This document shows, in pieces, positions 45,180-56,873 of a stretch of DNA of 64,000 nucleotides. Below the pieces are notes generated by a model. The model did not search any database. It saw only the letters and a list, made by a program, of their open reading frames with translations, and was not told the origin of the DNA. The position numbers were made by a program, and so were the translations under genes. The DNA comes from Rutstroemia sp. NJR-2017a BVV2 (taxonomy: Eukaryota > Ascomycota > Leotiomycetes > Helotiales > Rutstroemiaceae): positions 248,001 to 312,000 of the forward strand of contig NJPS01000044.1 of assembly GCA_002946415.1 (NCBI GenBank), in the 5' to 3' direction. Position 1 is the first letter of the stretch. Each line of letters opens with the position of its first letter.

Positions 45180-45923
45180 ATGTACCATTTAGCCAAAGGA
45201 ATCTATCGTTATGTTACTAGTAAAGAGGGTTAGTCGCATACTCATCACTTCTACTGCTATTCCCTTCTTAATGGTTCCGCATTCTGCGCCGCTTCACCCC
45301 GCTAATTATTGTTCGCAGAATACTCTATCCTCCTCCTTGGGCTCGACAATGCCGGCAAGACTACTCTCCACACTCAAATAAAGTCGCTATACTCCCCTCT
45401 CAACCCCGCTCCTGCGCCTGCCTCAGCTCTCAAAACAGTTCCGACGGTAGGGCAAAATGTCTCTACCATCGTGCTGCCGGACATGTACCTGAAGATATGG
45501 GACATTGGGGGTCAGCATTCATTGCGAAAGTTATGGCAATCCTACTATAGCTCCTGCCACGCGATTGTCTTCATTCTCGATAGCACAGATATTGGATCTG
45601 GCGACCTCGACGCCGGTGGAGATAACGGCAGACTGGAGGAATGCAAGCTGGTTTTGGAAGACGTTCTGAAAAGTGTGGAGACTGAAGGAGTCCCGGTGCT
45701 GGTACTTGCGAACAAACAGGATCGCGAGGATTGTGTAGAAGTTGTGCGAATCAAGGAGGGCCTTGTGAAGAGAGTATTTGAGGGAGAAGCGGGGAGTGGA
45801 GTGAGGGACAGCAGGGTCTTACCGGTCAGTGCGCTGCGAGGAACTGGTGTAAGAGAAGCAGTGGAATGGGTGCGGAGTAGAGTTATCTGGAACAAGGAAT
45901 CACGGCCACCGGTCATGAGATGA
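45180..45923 (+). CDS. ARL3: ARF-related small GTPase, ARFRP1/Arl3 type
   Basis: Two exons, 45180-45228 and 45319-45923, give 217 residues. The first exon encodes MYHLAKGIYRYVTSKE. Motifs follow in order: GLDNAGKT (P-loop), PTVGQNVSTI (switch I), WDIGGQHSLRKLW (switch II), NKQD (guanine base) and SALRG. The protein lacks the Gly-2 used for myristoylation in ARFs and begins Met-Tyr/Phe-His/Thr-Leu as in ARFRP1 and yeast Arl3. Arl3 is N-acetylated and recruited to the trans-Golgi by Sys1, where it recruits Arl1 and golgins. Inserts of about 10 residues (APAPASA and GSGDLDAGGDNG) enlarge loops compared with yeast. The symbol follows yeast ARL3. Confidence 0.9.
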
Positions 45924-46556
45924 ACAACAAAAATAGGGTGGAGAAGAAACGAGCTTGAGTTTTGCTCAACTTCGAGTTGAGAACCAAGACACCAGTAGTG
46001 GATCCTACGGGGGTCTAGCAGCACCGGGACAATAGACGGCTCAGATGAATCATGGTGGCTCTGGTTTTCCTCATTGGCGGCGTTTTGGAGCTCATATGAA
46101 GATTTTATGATAGAGGCCTAGATCTACAGCTCTCAATTTATACCAAAATTATACATCTTTTCTTGCAGATATCCCCAAAAGTCTCGTTATGTGCATAACA
46201 TATCGCACTGAGTTGCCTACTTGAAAGCCATCCGATGTCTCGAACCCTTCAGCTGCTTGATCGCAAACGAGGAAACACGCGCGAGAATGCTGTGACAAAT
46301 TCGAAGCGTAAATTTCGGGCAAAAGAACTCATTCAACAGTCGATATACTTGATCGAGAAGTATAGAGCGTGAGGTCAATATTGCCTTGATGCACTGTTGC
46401 TAAAACAATATTGGATAGTGAAAAAAATATTTCAACAATCTCAAATAAATAACCCACTCCAGATATTACTGGCAAACGCCTTTCATACTCCAATCGCCAT
46501 TACCATGCCAGTGCGCAAACAAGCCACGGACTTGTGAGAATCGGTGTCGTCATCGC
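45924..46556. other. Convergent 3' intergenic region
   Basis: Lies between the stops of the ARFRP1/Arl3-like gene and RPB6. No gene seen; it should hold both transcription terminators. Confidence 0.5.
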
Positions 46557-47225
46557 TTATTGTAACAATTCCTCGCATGTCCAGTCCTCATACCTGAATA
46601 TTTATGTTAGCTAGCTGAAAGAGAACAATCACAAACGTCTAGAACATACCACCCATCAGGCATGTAGCGACGAACGATCAGCGGAATCTTCTTGTCCTTC
46701 AACTCCTTGATCGCAATTTGCAACGGATCCGTCTCTCCTTCTTGGTCGACAAGAATAGGCGCATTCATACTGCGAAAAGGATTAGCCACTCCCCCACTGT
46801 CACTTTTCCACAGCTACCAACCTAATCTGCAAAGCTCTGGTTCCCAAAATTCTAGCTCTCTCATATTTCGTCATGTAAGGCGTAGTTGTTCGTTGGTCCT
46901 TAGGAATCTTCTTGTCCTTTGGCGCTTTGTCTCCTTTATTCCTTGCTGCAGCTGCAGCATCTCCAGAGTGGACCACTCCACGCTCTCCAGTAGGTAACAA
47001 CTGGTCTGGATTGTCGGTGCTAACCTGGACATCATCTACATCATTCGCGGTCTGTCCTCCGTACTCTTCGGGTTCTTCTGGATCGTACTCAGGCTCCTCG
47101 GGGTCGTAGCCTGGGGAGAATCTATGTCACTGCAGTTAGATAAATGTCTCTTGAAGTACGCCAGTCAGGCTCTTTGATGAGAATATTTACCCTCCAGCAC
47201 CCTCATCTCCGTCGTAGTCAGACAT
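46557..47225 (-). CDS. RPB6: RPB6 / Rpo26, common subunit of RNA polymerases I, II and III
   Basis: Four exons, 47225-47191, 47121-46822, 46769-46650 and 46593-46557, give 163 residues. The N-terminal half is acidic ([27 protein letters not shown]), as in all RPB6 proteins. The conserved core follows: [60 protein letters not shown] and [13 protein letters not shown]6 clamps the largest subunit of the three nuclear polymerases. Only the spliced form gives the conserved C-terminus, since the third exon read through gives a false ending. The gene is divergently paired with TFIIIA across 290 bp. Confidence 0.95.
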
Positions 47226-47515
47226 ATTGATAGTAACTGAAGTCGCGCGGGTATTGAGTGCTGTTGAAAATTAAATCTTTGTTATTGATCAAGTTGCTTT
47301 TGGCGGTATTGAAGGTTCTCGAAAATAAATTTGGCGGCCAAAGTTCTTTTGCGTCTCGATCATCCATAAAATTTAAGGTTTAGCGCATTCTCACTAGCGT
47401 GCCAAGATTTCTTCAGATTGATAGCCACAATCAATTTATTTTTGAGAAATATTTGGATGAGATGGCACTGAGAAGAGAGATGAAGTGAAGTCAATTCGAC
47501 GACAAATGGCCTGCA
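47226..47515. promoter_or_regulatory. Divergent RPB6/TFIIIA promoter, 290 bp
   Basis: The entire space between the two start codons must drive both genes. It contains GGCGGCCAAA near 47331-47340 and otherwise AT-rich sequence. Co-regulation of a shared polymerase subunit and a Pol III factor is a reasonable inference. Confidence 0.55.
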
Positions 47516-49352
47516 ATGGCTACAAATACAAAGAAAAGAAAGCCAGAACGTGCTCTGGAAGAATCTACCAAGAGACTTCGAATAGATACCCTCAAGTCAC
47601 CGGCAGGTTAGTGAGATCGGATTCTGTTTTTTACATTGAGATATTTGATCGATTGACATTTGCTCAACAGCTGAACATTCCGACGAGGAGGATGACTACC
47701 ACGAAGCCCCAGACGACTCTTCGGAAGCCGGGATATCAGAAGTAGCCGATACCCCTCTCACTCCGTTTTCTCCAGCACCGCGAGCCAAGTTCCCATCCGA
47801 ATATAAAACAATCAAGTGCACATACGAAGGATGCACTAAATCATTCAATCGGCCTGCTAGATTAGCAGCACATTTACGGTCACATGCGAACGAAAGACCG
47901 TTCGTCTGCACATACGAAGGATGTGATAAAGCATACATCGAAGAGAAACATCTCAAGCAACACATCAAAGGATCTCATACCCATGAACGATCATATCCAT
48001 GTGATTGGGAAGGATGCACAAAAAGTTTCCTAACAAACACAAGATTAAAGAGACACAAGGAGGCTCACCAAGGACATGAGCGGTTCAAATGCACAGCTTA
48101 TCCGCCATGTAATCAAACATTTCGAAAGCATCAGACACTTCAACGACACATCCGTGCTGACCATCTCGACTTGGCCCCGTTTCCTTGCACACACGTTGAT
48201 CCTATTACAAATGAGCTGTGTAAAGCTGGATTTGATGCTATAGGTGGTCTCAGAAAACATATGGAACGAGCTCATGGTACAGCGACATTTCTTTGCCCTG
48301 ACTGTACAGTACCAGATCAATTTCAACTCGATGGGACGCCCGTACCTCTGGCCTTTATGACCAATGCAAAGCTCCAAGCCCATATCAAGAAGGAACATGC
48401 CAACTGCATGTTTTGTGATCGAAAATGTTCTAGCCAGCGCGAATTGCAAAAACATATTGAGACACAACACTCGGGTAGTACCGTCGAAGACCGCAAAACC
48501 ATTTCTTGCACATACCCGGGCTGTCCCAAAACCTTCACGAAAAAGGCCAATCTTCAAGTGCACATACGCACCGTTCATGACGGCCAACGCTTTATCTGTG
48601 GAACCTACGACGTCTCCGCAACCCCTGATCTCATATCGTGGAATCCAAGTGACTCCTGCAGCAACGATTTCGTCTCCAAAGCCAACCTCGAAGACCACAT
48701 CCGAACAGCACATCTCCATCTTCCTAGCCTACTCAACACAAAACGCAAAGAGAACACTTCATCCTCCACACAACCTAAACCGGCCTCCAAACTTGTGAAA
48801 CACCAAACCACAATCGAAGAACTCGCCGGTTTCGACGCTAGAAGAACAATCGACTGCGTGGTCCAAGGATGTCCACATAAATTCATCCGCGAATACGATT
48901 TCCACTTACACATGCGTAAACATCATCGCCAGGGTCTCGAGGAGATCGATCGTCTAGCTCATGAAGCTGATGTTCTTGCTGCTGGTTTCATGTTCACGAA
49001 CTCAGAAGTTGTTGACCCTCTTCCCGATCTACCGTTTATGGATCATGAATCGAACTTGCATGATATGTCGGAGATGCAGGTACCTATTGATCCTGCTCTT
49101 CAATCGGCAGACTTCAATGATGGTACGGGCTGCAGCCTTGATTCTTTGGTCTCCACGACTTCCACATCGGCATCGCCATTTGTGAATCCTGATCTAAATG
49201 TCGATGTAAATCTGGATTGGGAATTGCAGAGGCAGGCCCTAGAGGGAGGACAGTTCTGGATCGGAGATGAGGAACCGCGGATGGGGAGGGAGGAGTGGTC
49301 GCGGGAGGAGTATGAGATGAGGAGGTTGATTGATGGGGGTGCTGGGTTTTAG
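47516..49352 (+). CDS. TFC2: Transcription factor IIIA, C2H2 zinc-finger 5S rRNA gene factor
   Basis: Two exons, 47516-47606 and 47671-49352 (64-bp intron), give 590 residues. The first exon encodes a basic N-terminus (MATNTKKRKPERALEESTKR). I count about ten C2H2 fingers, starting CTYEGCTKSFNRPARLAAH and CTYEGCDKAYIEEKHLKQH. Several have long spacers (CTHVDPITNELCKAGF, CPDC with a 26-residue insert, CGTYDV with a 39-residue span), and a last finger CVVQGCPHKFIREYDFH stands apart after a linker. Nine fingers with a separated last one is the fungal TFIIIA plan. It binds the internal control region of 5S rRNA genes and recruits TFIIIC. The C-terminal 130 residues are acidic. Symbol from budding yeast. 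Confidence 0.88.
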
Positions 49353-50332
49353 GTTTCTGGTGCTTGGTTCGGGGTGTTGGGTGTTGTGTGTTGTATGTTT
49401 TGAAGTGTAAGAGGAGGGGATGGCAGAGAAAGAGAGGACGAATGGCTCGATACGGTACGATACGATGCGATACGATATGACGGGTGACGAAAATCCAAGC
49501 TAACGCGGGTACTTCTACGAGAGTGCATGTATAGATTAGGGGGAAGGGAAAATGGAAGGAGATGAAGAACACAAATATCATTCAAAACAGAGAAAGAAAG
49601 GAGGCATGCGAAACAGAGATAGCAAGTGCTGCATATTCTCCCATCTCGCCATCCTGTACTGTACTATTTTTATATCACAGCTATGCGTTAGTCATTGCCA
49701 TATTGCTATACTATGCTATGTTGCTAGTTATACTCAGTTATCTAAGACTGGACGACTTCTCTTATAACCAAGTATACCTGAAGGGAGTAAAAAGCAAGCT
49801 ATCTCCTCCCTTCTTTATTGAACACCCGCTTTCTATATTAACCCCCCATCCTCTTCTCTTTATCCCCATTTCCCCTCCTTCGTTTCACCCCGCCCCCTCC
49901 CCCTTTTATCTACCCCTCCTCCCAAAACAACCCCATCATTCCAGATTCCACTATATCTTCTATCTATTTTCCCGACTACTTATTCACTCACTCACTTAAT
50001 CGATGCATATACAAGCCAAGCCATAAGTGACAGTCCAGAAATAAGGATGAAAGATATACATGCACACACACACCCATATATATATATATAGATATCCTCA
50101 AAATATATCCATTGCTTCCATCTCCACCTCCATGCTATCCCATCCCATCTCCCTAATATTCATATATCAAATCCATCACTCAATCCGATTTTCATCAATC
50201 TCATCATACCATATCACATTTCATCATATCATATCACATAACCCCCCACGTCTCATCCCCCAAACAATCTGCCCCCGCAACCCCTCTCACCTCCCACCTT
50301 TTCTTTTCCCTCCAGATCAACCTCACAATCAA
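49353..50332. other. Convergent intergenic region with dinucleotide repeats
   Basis: Lies between the stops of the TFIIIA and M18 peptidase genes. CA and TA dinucleotide runs occur at about 50062-50092, and ATACGATACGATGCGATACG units near 49452-49476. No gene supported. Confidence 0.5.
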
Positions 50333-52402
50333 CTAATCAATCAAAATCCTCTTTTCCAAATCCTCAAAATGCGTGAAAAACGACTCGAAAAGGCGGATAC
50401 CATGCTCGACACTAAATCACCCCCAAGTCAGCACAGCACAGCACGCACACTTCAATTGAAACATCCGCCATAATAGAACACATCCCTCGCCATCCCATTC
50501 CACTTGCGATTGTAGGAGAAGCAAACGAGGGTAATATCAAGGAAGTGAAAATAAAAAATGAAAATAGAACTCACTCATAAGCCCCACCACACTCCCTTAT
50601 ACTATGCATACTCAACATCGGATTTCCCAAATCCAGGGTCCTGGACCCCAAGGCCGCAGACAACATCGGACCAATCGTACTACCACAACTAGAATCATTC
50701 CTCACCACAAAAAGCTGCAACGGGACACCATTCTTCCCCTTCGAATCCGCGCTCGGTTTCGCCTTGCGCGCAACCTCCTGCAGAAGAACAATACCCGGGG
50801 AGTTGGTGGCGTAGCGCTGATTGGCGTTGATTTTGATCACGGGGCCTTGGTTCATCTCGGGGCGGTGGTCGGATTCGTATTTTTGGCTGTAGTTGGGGTG
50901 GATGGAGTGGGCCATGTCGGCGGAGAGGAGGAACGAGGTGGAGAGCGTCTGCTCGTAGGCCGTGGCGAGGTCGGGGTCGGTTTCGCGGTGGACCATTTCG
51001 TAGGAGGCGGCGGAGCCGGGGGCAGTGTGGGTGTTGGAGGAGGGGAGGACGGAGAGGCGGCGGAGGATGGCGGGGAGAACTGGGGGTGGTTAGTGGGAGG
51101 TTTTGAGAAGGAGAATATGAGGTTAAGGAGGGGAGGATGTGGGATATAGGAAAAGGGGGAGGGGAGGAAAGCAAGGGCGATGATAGGAAGGAGAATGGAT
51201 TGGAGAGACATGGAACTGAATAGAGGTTGCAACTTGAAATCGAAATACTCACGGTTAGAAGCAGCACCTTGAGCAGAAGTACTACCAATTTCTTCATGAT
51301 CGAAACAGCTGATCAAACGAATAGTAGAATCCCCATCCAGAGCGGCAGAGTCGCTCACAGACTCAATAAGCCCTTCCACACTGCAGTAAGTCATGCCAAG
51401 ATTATCAAGTCTTCCCGAGTAGATGAACTCGTTGTTCAAACCACCCAAGCAAGCTTTCTGTGTATCGTAGAGAATCATCTCAAAATCAACGACATCGTCG
51501 ATAGGAACCCCCGCATTCTTAGCAATCAGCTCGACAATATACGGATGATGACGACTAGTCATAACCTTCAGCGGCTGGAATTCCTCATCGGTCGTCTCCT
51601 CAACCGGAGCATTCTCACTCGCACCCGTGCGATTCAACTCAGCCGCCACGAGCCCAGCAATGGGAAACAGCTCCGTCTCCTTATTCGGATCAAAGCTCGT
51701 AGCACGATTGAGATGGATAGCCAGGCTGGGAATGCGCAAGATCGGACGATCAATCTTGACCAACTTCTGCACAAAATTGCCATTCCCGTCTCTCACCATA
51801 ACTCTGCCAGCCAGACTCAAATCACGGTCGAACCACGACGTCCAGATGCCGCCGCCATACGTCTCCACACCCACTTGTAGGAAGCCGAAGCCTTGTTTCT
51901 TCGACACGGGCTTGACTCGCAGGGCTGGGGAATCGGTGTGGGCGCCCACCATGGCGATGGGGTTGCCGGGTTTCCATTTCTTGCCGATGGCAAATGCTAC
52001 GATGGAGGAGCCGTTGCGGGTGAGGTAGTATTTCCCGCCAGGCTGCAAGGTCGAGGACCAGCTGTCGCGCTCCTTGATCTCTTTGAATCCGGCTTTGGAA
52101 AGTCGCTGGATGGCAGATTGCACGGCATGATAGGCTAAATAAAGGTGAGATCCTGGTTTAGCAGATAAGAGAAGTGCTTATTGGCAAGGGTACGTACGTC
52201 CGGGTGAAGCATTGAGGAAATCGAGAAAGTCGTGGGCTTTCGCTTCGGCGGTGGATAAGTTCCCTGACGGCATTCTGTAAGCTGGAGCGGGGTAACTTCT
52301 GCTATAGAATCTACAGAATAAAGTAGTGGATTTGGATTTGGTACGGATTGAGAAAGAAGTGGAAGTGGTGGAAGAGAAAGATGTTGTCAGTCTCGTCAAC
52401 AT
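50333..52402 (-). CDS. Aspartyl aminopeptidase, M18 family
   Basis: Four exons, 52402-52198, 52134-51253, 51079-50575 and 50411-50333, give 556 residues. M18 metal-ligand motifs are visible: MVGAHTDSPALRVKP, GRLDNLGMTYC, SCFDHEEIGSTSAQGAAS, SADMAHSIHPNY and CGSTIGPMLSA. These dinuclear zinc peptidases remove N-terminal Asp or Glu, usually in the cytosol or vacuole, as large dodecamers. The family normally starts near MPSGNLSTAEAKAHDFLDFL, here at 52273. The frame extends 43 residues upstream to the ATG at 52402 with a Ser/Thr/Arg-rich, acid-free leader that looks like a mitochondrial presequence. The short last exon (VEHGIRLFESFFTHFEDLEK) restores the family C-terminus. Confidence 0.93.
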
Positions 52403-52450
52403 TTAGCAACCCCTCCCAGATGACGGTCTGATATCAAGGTGGAGCTGTTC

Positions 52451-52512
52451 CGTGGGCGGGCGTGGGCGTGGGCGTGGGCGTGGGTGCGGGTGTGGGTGAG
52501 GGTGTGGGTGGT
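52451..52512. repeat. CGTGGG-type hexanucleotide array in the M18 peptidase promoter
   Basis: About ten tandem hexamers, starting as CGTGGG units and changing to TGTGGG/TGAGGG variants, 49 bp upstream of the first M18 start codon. G-rich on the plus strand. Confidence 0.75.
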
Positions 52513-55500
52513 GTTTGTTCTCAGATGCATGAAACGGTATCTTTGCCTTGTCTTGTGCCTTGTCTTGTGTATCGTGTATCGGATTAACCTTACAGATTTG
52601 GCATCTCCAAGTGGATGAGCCTGATTGGCTGGATTAGCTCGATTGGGTAAAGTCTCGGAAGCTTATGGCAGTTGAAGAATGCCTTTGTTTTTGAGGCAGG
52701 ACTAAGGGACTAGAGACTAAGAGCCAGGAAATTGACAGCCCCAAAAAAGATTCGAGACATGGGCAAGGAATGCCCTTGTCCTGACCCTCGACTCTCATGT
52801 TCCAGCGGGCGCTTTTTCTTTTCCGATCTTCGCCATATTCGTCCACCCCAGTTACACATCAATCACCAGATGGACATTTGGATGTGCCTTGATGCTTGTA
52901 TCACCTAAATTGAGAGGACTGGGAGGGCAGGGTTGGGAGGAGATGAAAGGAAAAGCAAAGACGAGCAGAGAAGAGGAAGAGCGGAAGGGAGAGAAAAACA
53001 GAGGAAGTGAACGAGCAAGCCGAACAAAAACAGTAACAGTATTTATTCATTGCGATACTCGAGTACAATAGAAATGATGGTGTACAACCTTGTACTTCGT
53101 ACGGAAGTACATGGATAGCGGAGGAAGCCTTGAGGTGCGGGAGGCTATTTTCAAGGTTCCACGTCCAATGAGTACTAAGTCCTTCGTCAGTGAGCACGAA
53201 ATACAACTACTCAGTGAGTAAGAGAGCAAATGTCGAAGAAAGAAAAGGGAAAAGGCAGAAGGCAAAAGGCAGAGGCAAAATGCGAGGAGCACCGGTGTAC
53301 CAGACCAGACAGCTCTAGAAATAAATGAAGCCTGTTCCTGCAGACACAAAGAAAATGCGTGCGCTATGATTGGCCGGCCCATGTCACCCCAATGAGTGTT
53401 CCCGGCATTGATTGCCACTAAAGAAGCGCCATGTGGATAGCCAGATGGCTTGGAGCCAGGTTGGAGGGTGAGTGCGAGAAAGCATATCTGTAGACTGTAA
53501 GACGAAACTCGAAGAGTAAGATGCTCTCTCTGCACCTGGTCCCTTCGACATCGGAAAAAGAGAAAGGCCAATTGTCAGTTGTCAGGTGTCAGTGGTGGAA
53601 AAAGAGTGAATCCGTGTAACAGGAATGGGAAGAGAAAAAGTCCCAGAACCCATCACCCAGCGACCATGGTGACACCTATATCAATGGTGGGTGATGGTGA
53701 TAGTGATGGCGATGCTGATGGATGCTAGTAATGCTGGTGGTGCGGTGGTACAGCTGCCCTGCTCGGTGGATAATCACAAATATCCCTGCTGATATCCTTC
53801 GTATGAATGGATGAACTTCCTTCTGACCTGGACAACATACCATAACATAGCATGGCATGGCATAGCAGAGCATCGCATCGCATAACTTCGCAGCAGGACA
53901 TTGTGAACATGATTGAGAAATGGCAAGTCGTGATTGTGGGGATTGGGAAGATTCAGTACCAAAGTAAACAGTAAATACCCATCTGTACTTCGTACACACA
54001 TACGTATCCATCCAGACAATCACTACCGAAGCGCGACATACATGTGCACCCTTCATTGAGAGAGCCGTACCATTTCGTAATTCTACCATGCCTGCCTTCC
54101 TTCCCTTGCCAAGCTTCCAGGCTTCGATTACCTATAGAGTTATACTTGTAGACATTGATTTGGTGCTCGTGCATTTGGTGACTGCTTCATCGCCCCCTCC
54201 AAGACTCCAAGAGGGCAAATAAGAATGTCTCCAAAGAGATCCTTCTTCCTCCTTTGCGCACTGCATGCCGTAGCCTTTCCCACTCGTCTTCCCATTCGTC
54301 TTTTCCACTTGTGTCATGTTGATGATGATTTCTTACTTATTTTCTCTCTTCTATACCGACCTTTCTGAAGGTGGATTTCATTGCACACATCGTTGATCGC
54401 CCGCTTTGGTAGGGCGAGGACATGGGGTTTGGCCCATTTGGATCCAAAAGTGTTCATTGTCAGACAGCCTCAGTTCCATCGTCACCCAATCATGCGCGAG
54501 TCTTCTGACTGTGACCATCATTTGATTGCACCTCCGTAAGGAAGGAAAGAAAACTATTCGTAAAGTCTTACTCCATCGGGACTTGAATGTCAGACTAGGG
54601 CTGAGCAGGCCCTCTCAGCAGCAAGGAACGAGATATTAGATGGGTCCTAGTTTGCTGCAGAACAGTTTGGTTGTTGTTCGGAAAGACCGTACAGGTGAGG
54701 TGGATGGGAATGCAAAAGAGGGGACGGGGACGGGGGAAATAGATTTAATTAGAAGTGAATAATAAGTAAGGAAAGGAAAGGAAAAGGAAGGGAAAGGAGG
54801 TTGACCGACTCTTTTGTCGTCTTTATCGTACCTGGTGCAGGACCACAGGTGCGTGCTATGCCTTCGTGGTTAATACTGGAGAAATAGAATGGGGAAGGGG
54901 TGTGGCAGGCAGGAACCTCGATGAACGTCAAGTCCGTTACATGGATCAGACAAACCACCAAGACCAAGACCAAGACCAAGACCCAACACACAAGACCACT
55001 TTTGAAGGCTAAATATGTACAACGATCAAGCTATAATGAAACAATAGATGTTCATTATTCCTCGCAGTCCGTCCATCCAGACGTTCTTCATGTTGTTCAT
55101 CCTACCTGCTTTGCGATGTATTTGAAGGTGTATGAACTGTGAAGGTGTATCCTCGCTCGTACATGTAAGCTCTTATGTACAGAATACTCATGAGATGGAG
55201 ACGGAGGAAATGTTGCAGGGCGCTAACTGGACTCCTTCGGGAAACAGCCAGGTATCGAAATCCATATCAGATCATGCCATACAGAAACGAGAGCACAACT
55301 TAAATAAAATGTATATTGTGTGGACGATGCGACGATAGGACGTAGGAAGTGAAGCGCACTGTAGCCTTAATTCCTCTTTCTCTATTCTTTCTCTGCTCTT
55401 GCTCCTCCTCTTCCTCTTTTGCCTGAACCTACGCAGATTTTGGGATTTGTAGATCTCAATAAGGCCGTCGAGTATCATTGCCCATGCTTGAATGGTCGAA

Positions 55501-55636
55501 AGCTTAACTGATCCTCTTGATATAATTGCATGGTACTAGGTAGCGCCCTTCCTGCTCTCTTCCCATCTTTTTCTTCCCTCCTCTCTCATCTGCTCGAGCT
55601 CTCGCCTGCGCTCATCGATCATTCTCGGTTTTTGCG

Positions 55637-55666
55637 ACATTTCAGTACATTTCAGTACATTTCAGT
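55637..55666. repeat. Triplicate 10-bp repeat ACATTTCAGT
   Basis: Three perfect head-to-tail copies of a 10-base unit, about 1.1 kb upstream of the MED15 start, probably in its leader or promoter. Confidence 0.8.
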
Positions 55667-55873
55667 AGCCACCGTACACCCACACCATCCGCATGCACAT
55701 TGCACACACATCGCCTGCTCACCACTCTCACCTCTCACACCCTTCCCACTTCACTTTGCGACTTTTACCAGCATTAAGACCACTAGCGCAGGCGTGCTAT
55801 GAATTGGACCTTGCAACCGTCTCTTTCTGGGGCTGTTTTGACTTTCATACCTTGCCTTACATTGCCCACCTAG

Positions 55874-55902
55874 GAACGCTTAGAACGCTTAGAACGCTTA
55901 GA
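55874..55902. repeat. Triplicate 9-bp repeat GAACGCTTA
   Basis: Three perfect head-to-tail copies of a 9-base unit, about 240 bp after the other triplicate repeat. Confidence 0.8.
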
Positions 55903-56782
55903 CTCGACCGTGATCAGATCCCAGCTGCCAGCCCGCTTCCATTTTGTATCATCTTTTCGTCTCTTCACTCAACCGCTCGTACATTGTACCGTCCATTTTC
56001 CCTTCCTAATAAAACCCTACCACCACCCCGGAAAAAGAACAAAACCTTCACCACCCCTCTCCCGCCATACACCCTACGAACGCTGCTCGACGAAGGGGAA
56101 AAGGCAACTGGCGAAAAAGGCGAAAGGGAAAATACAAAGGACTGCAAGAGCATCTTCACGCATTCACGCACTTAATCCACCATCACGACGATCGCGCATC
56201 CGATCGAACCAGGGAAACGGACCAGGGAAAAGAGGACGAGTATTGATTGAGTTTTATCGTCATTCAGCAGTTCCGAAACCATTCCACACCGAATGTGCTG
56301 GCTTACTAGGGCGTCGGAGCCAGTCAACCTCGATTTGAACTTCCATTTCATCTAGTCTATTTTCTCTCTCTCTCTACAACCTCGTTCTCTTGAACTTCTT
56401 TACCCTTACCAACATATACCGTCGTTCCTTTCTAACCATCACTTCTCGCCCTGTGAAATATTTCATTCGCACCTCTCGGTCGCAACCAACGCACATCCAT
56501 TTCCAATACGATATTCTCGAGGAACACAGGGTCTAGCCATATATGAATGTAACCGTGGCAGCCTGCAGCCATATTACGGCTCGCCGCCTATTGTCAGCAA
56601 TCTCAAAGTTCACAACAAAGCCTCAATATCACAACGCCAATCTCGCCTTATAATTCCTCCCCATCTTTTTTTCGCACGATACACACCACATAAGACGCAA
56701 ACAGGACGGCGGTCTGAACCTGATTTTTCTCCATCGGACCTCCTCTGTGTAGGAGCGTGGCCTTGCCACACCGAACCATAGG

Positions 56783-56830
56783 ATGGCTTCCAATTTTCCA
56801 AATATGGGCGGTGCGGGCCAGATGATGCCA

Positions 56831-56873
<43 letters not shown>

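Larger units (their letters stand above)
52403..56782. other. Long intergenic region between the M18 peptidase and MED15 genes
   Basis: 4.4 kb with no supported gene; the largest frame is 174 codons (minus, 53047-53571) without recognisable features. It holds a CGTGGG-type array, two GTACTTCGTAC copies, an ACCAAG array (54958-54982), two perfect triplicate short repeats and pyrimidine-rich sequence towards MED15. The final 1.2 kb probably contains the MED15 leader. Confidence 0.5.

Noticed and set aside
49562..50473. Plus-strand frames between the TFIIIA and M18 genes
   Set aside because: Ser/Pro/His-rich translations of simple CT-rich and dinucleotide repeat DNA; no coding signal.
53047..53571. 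174-codon minus-strand frame, Leu/Ser/Phe-rich, as a membrane protein
   Set aside because: The hydrophobic look comes from the pyrimidine-rich strand; no initiation context, no family and no introns.
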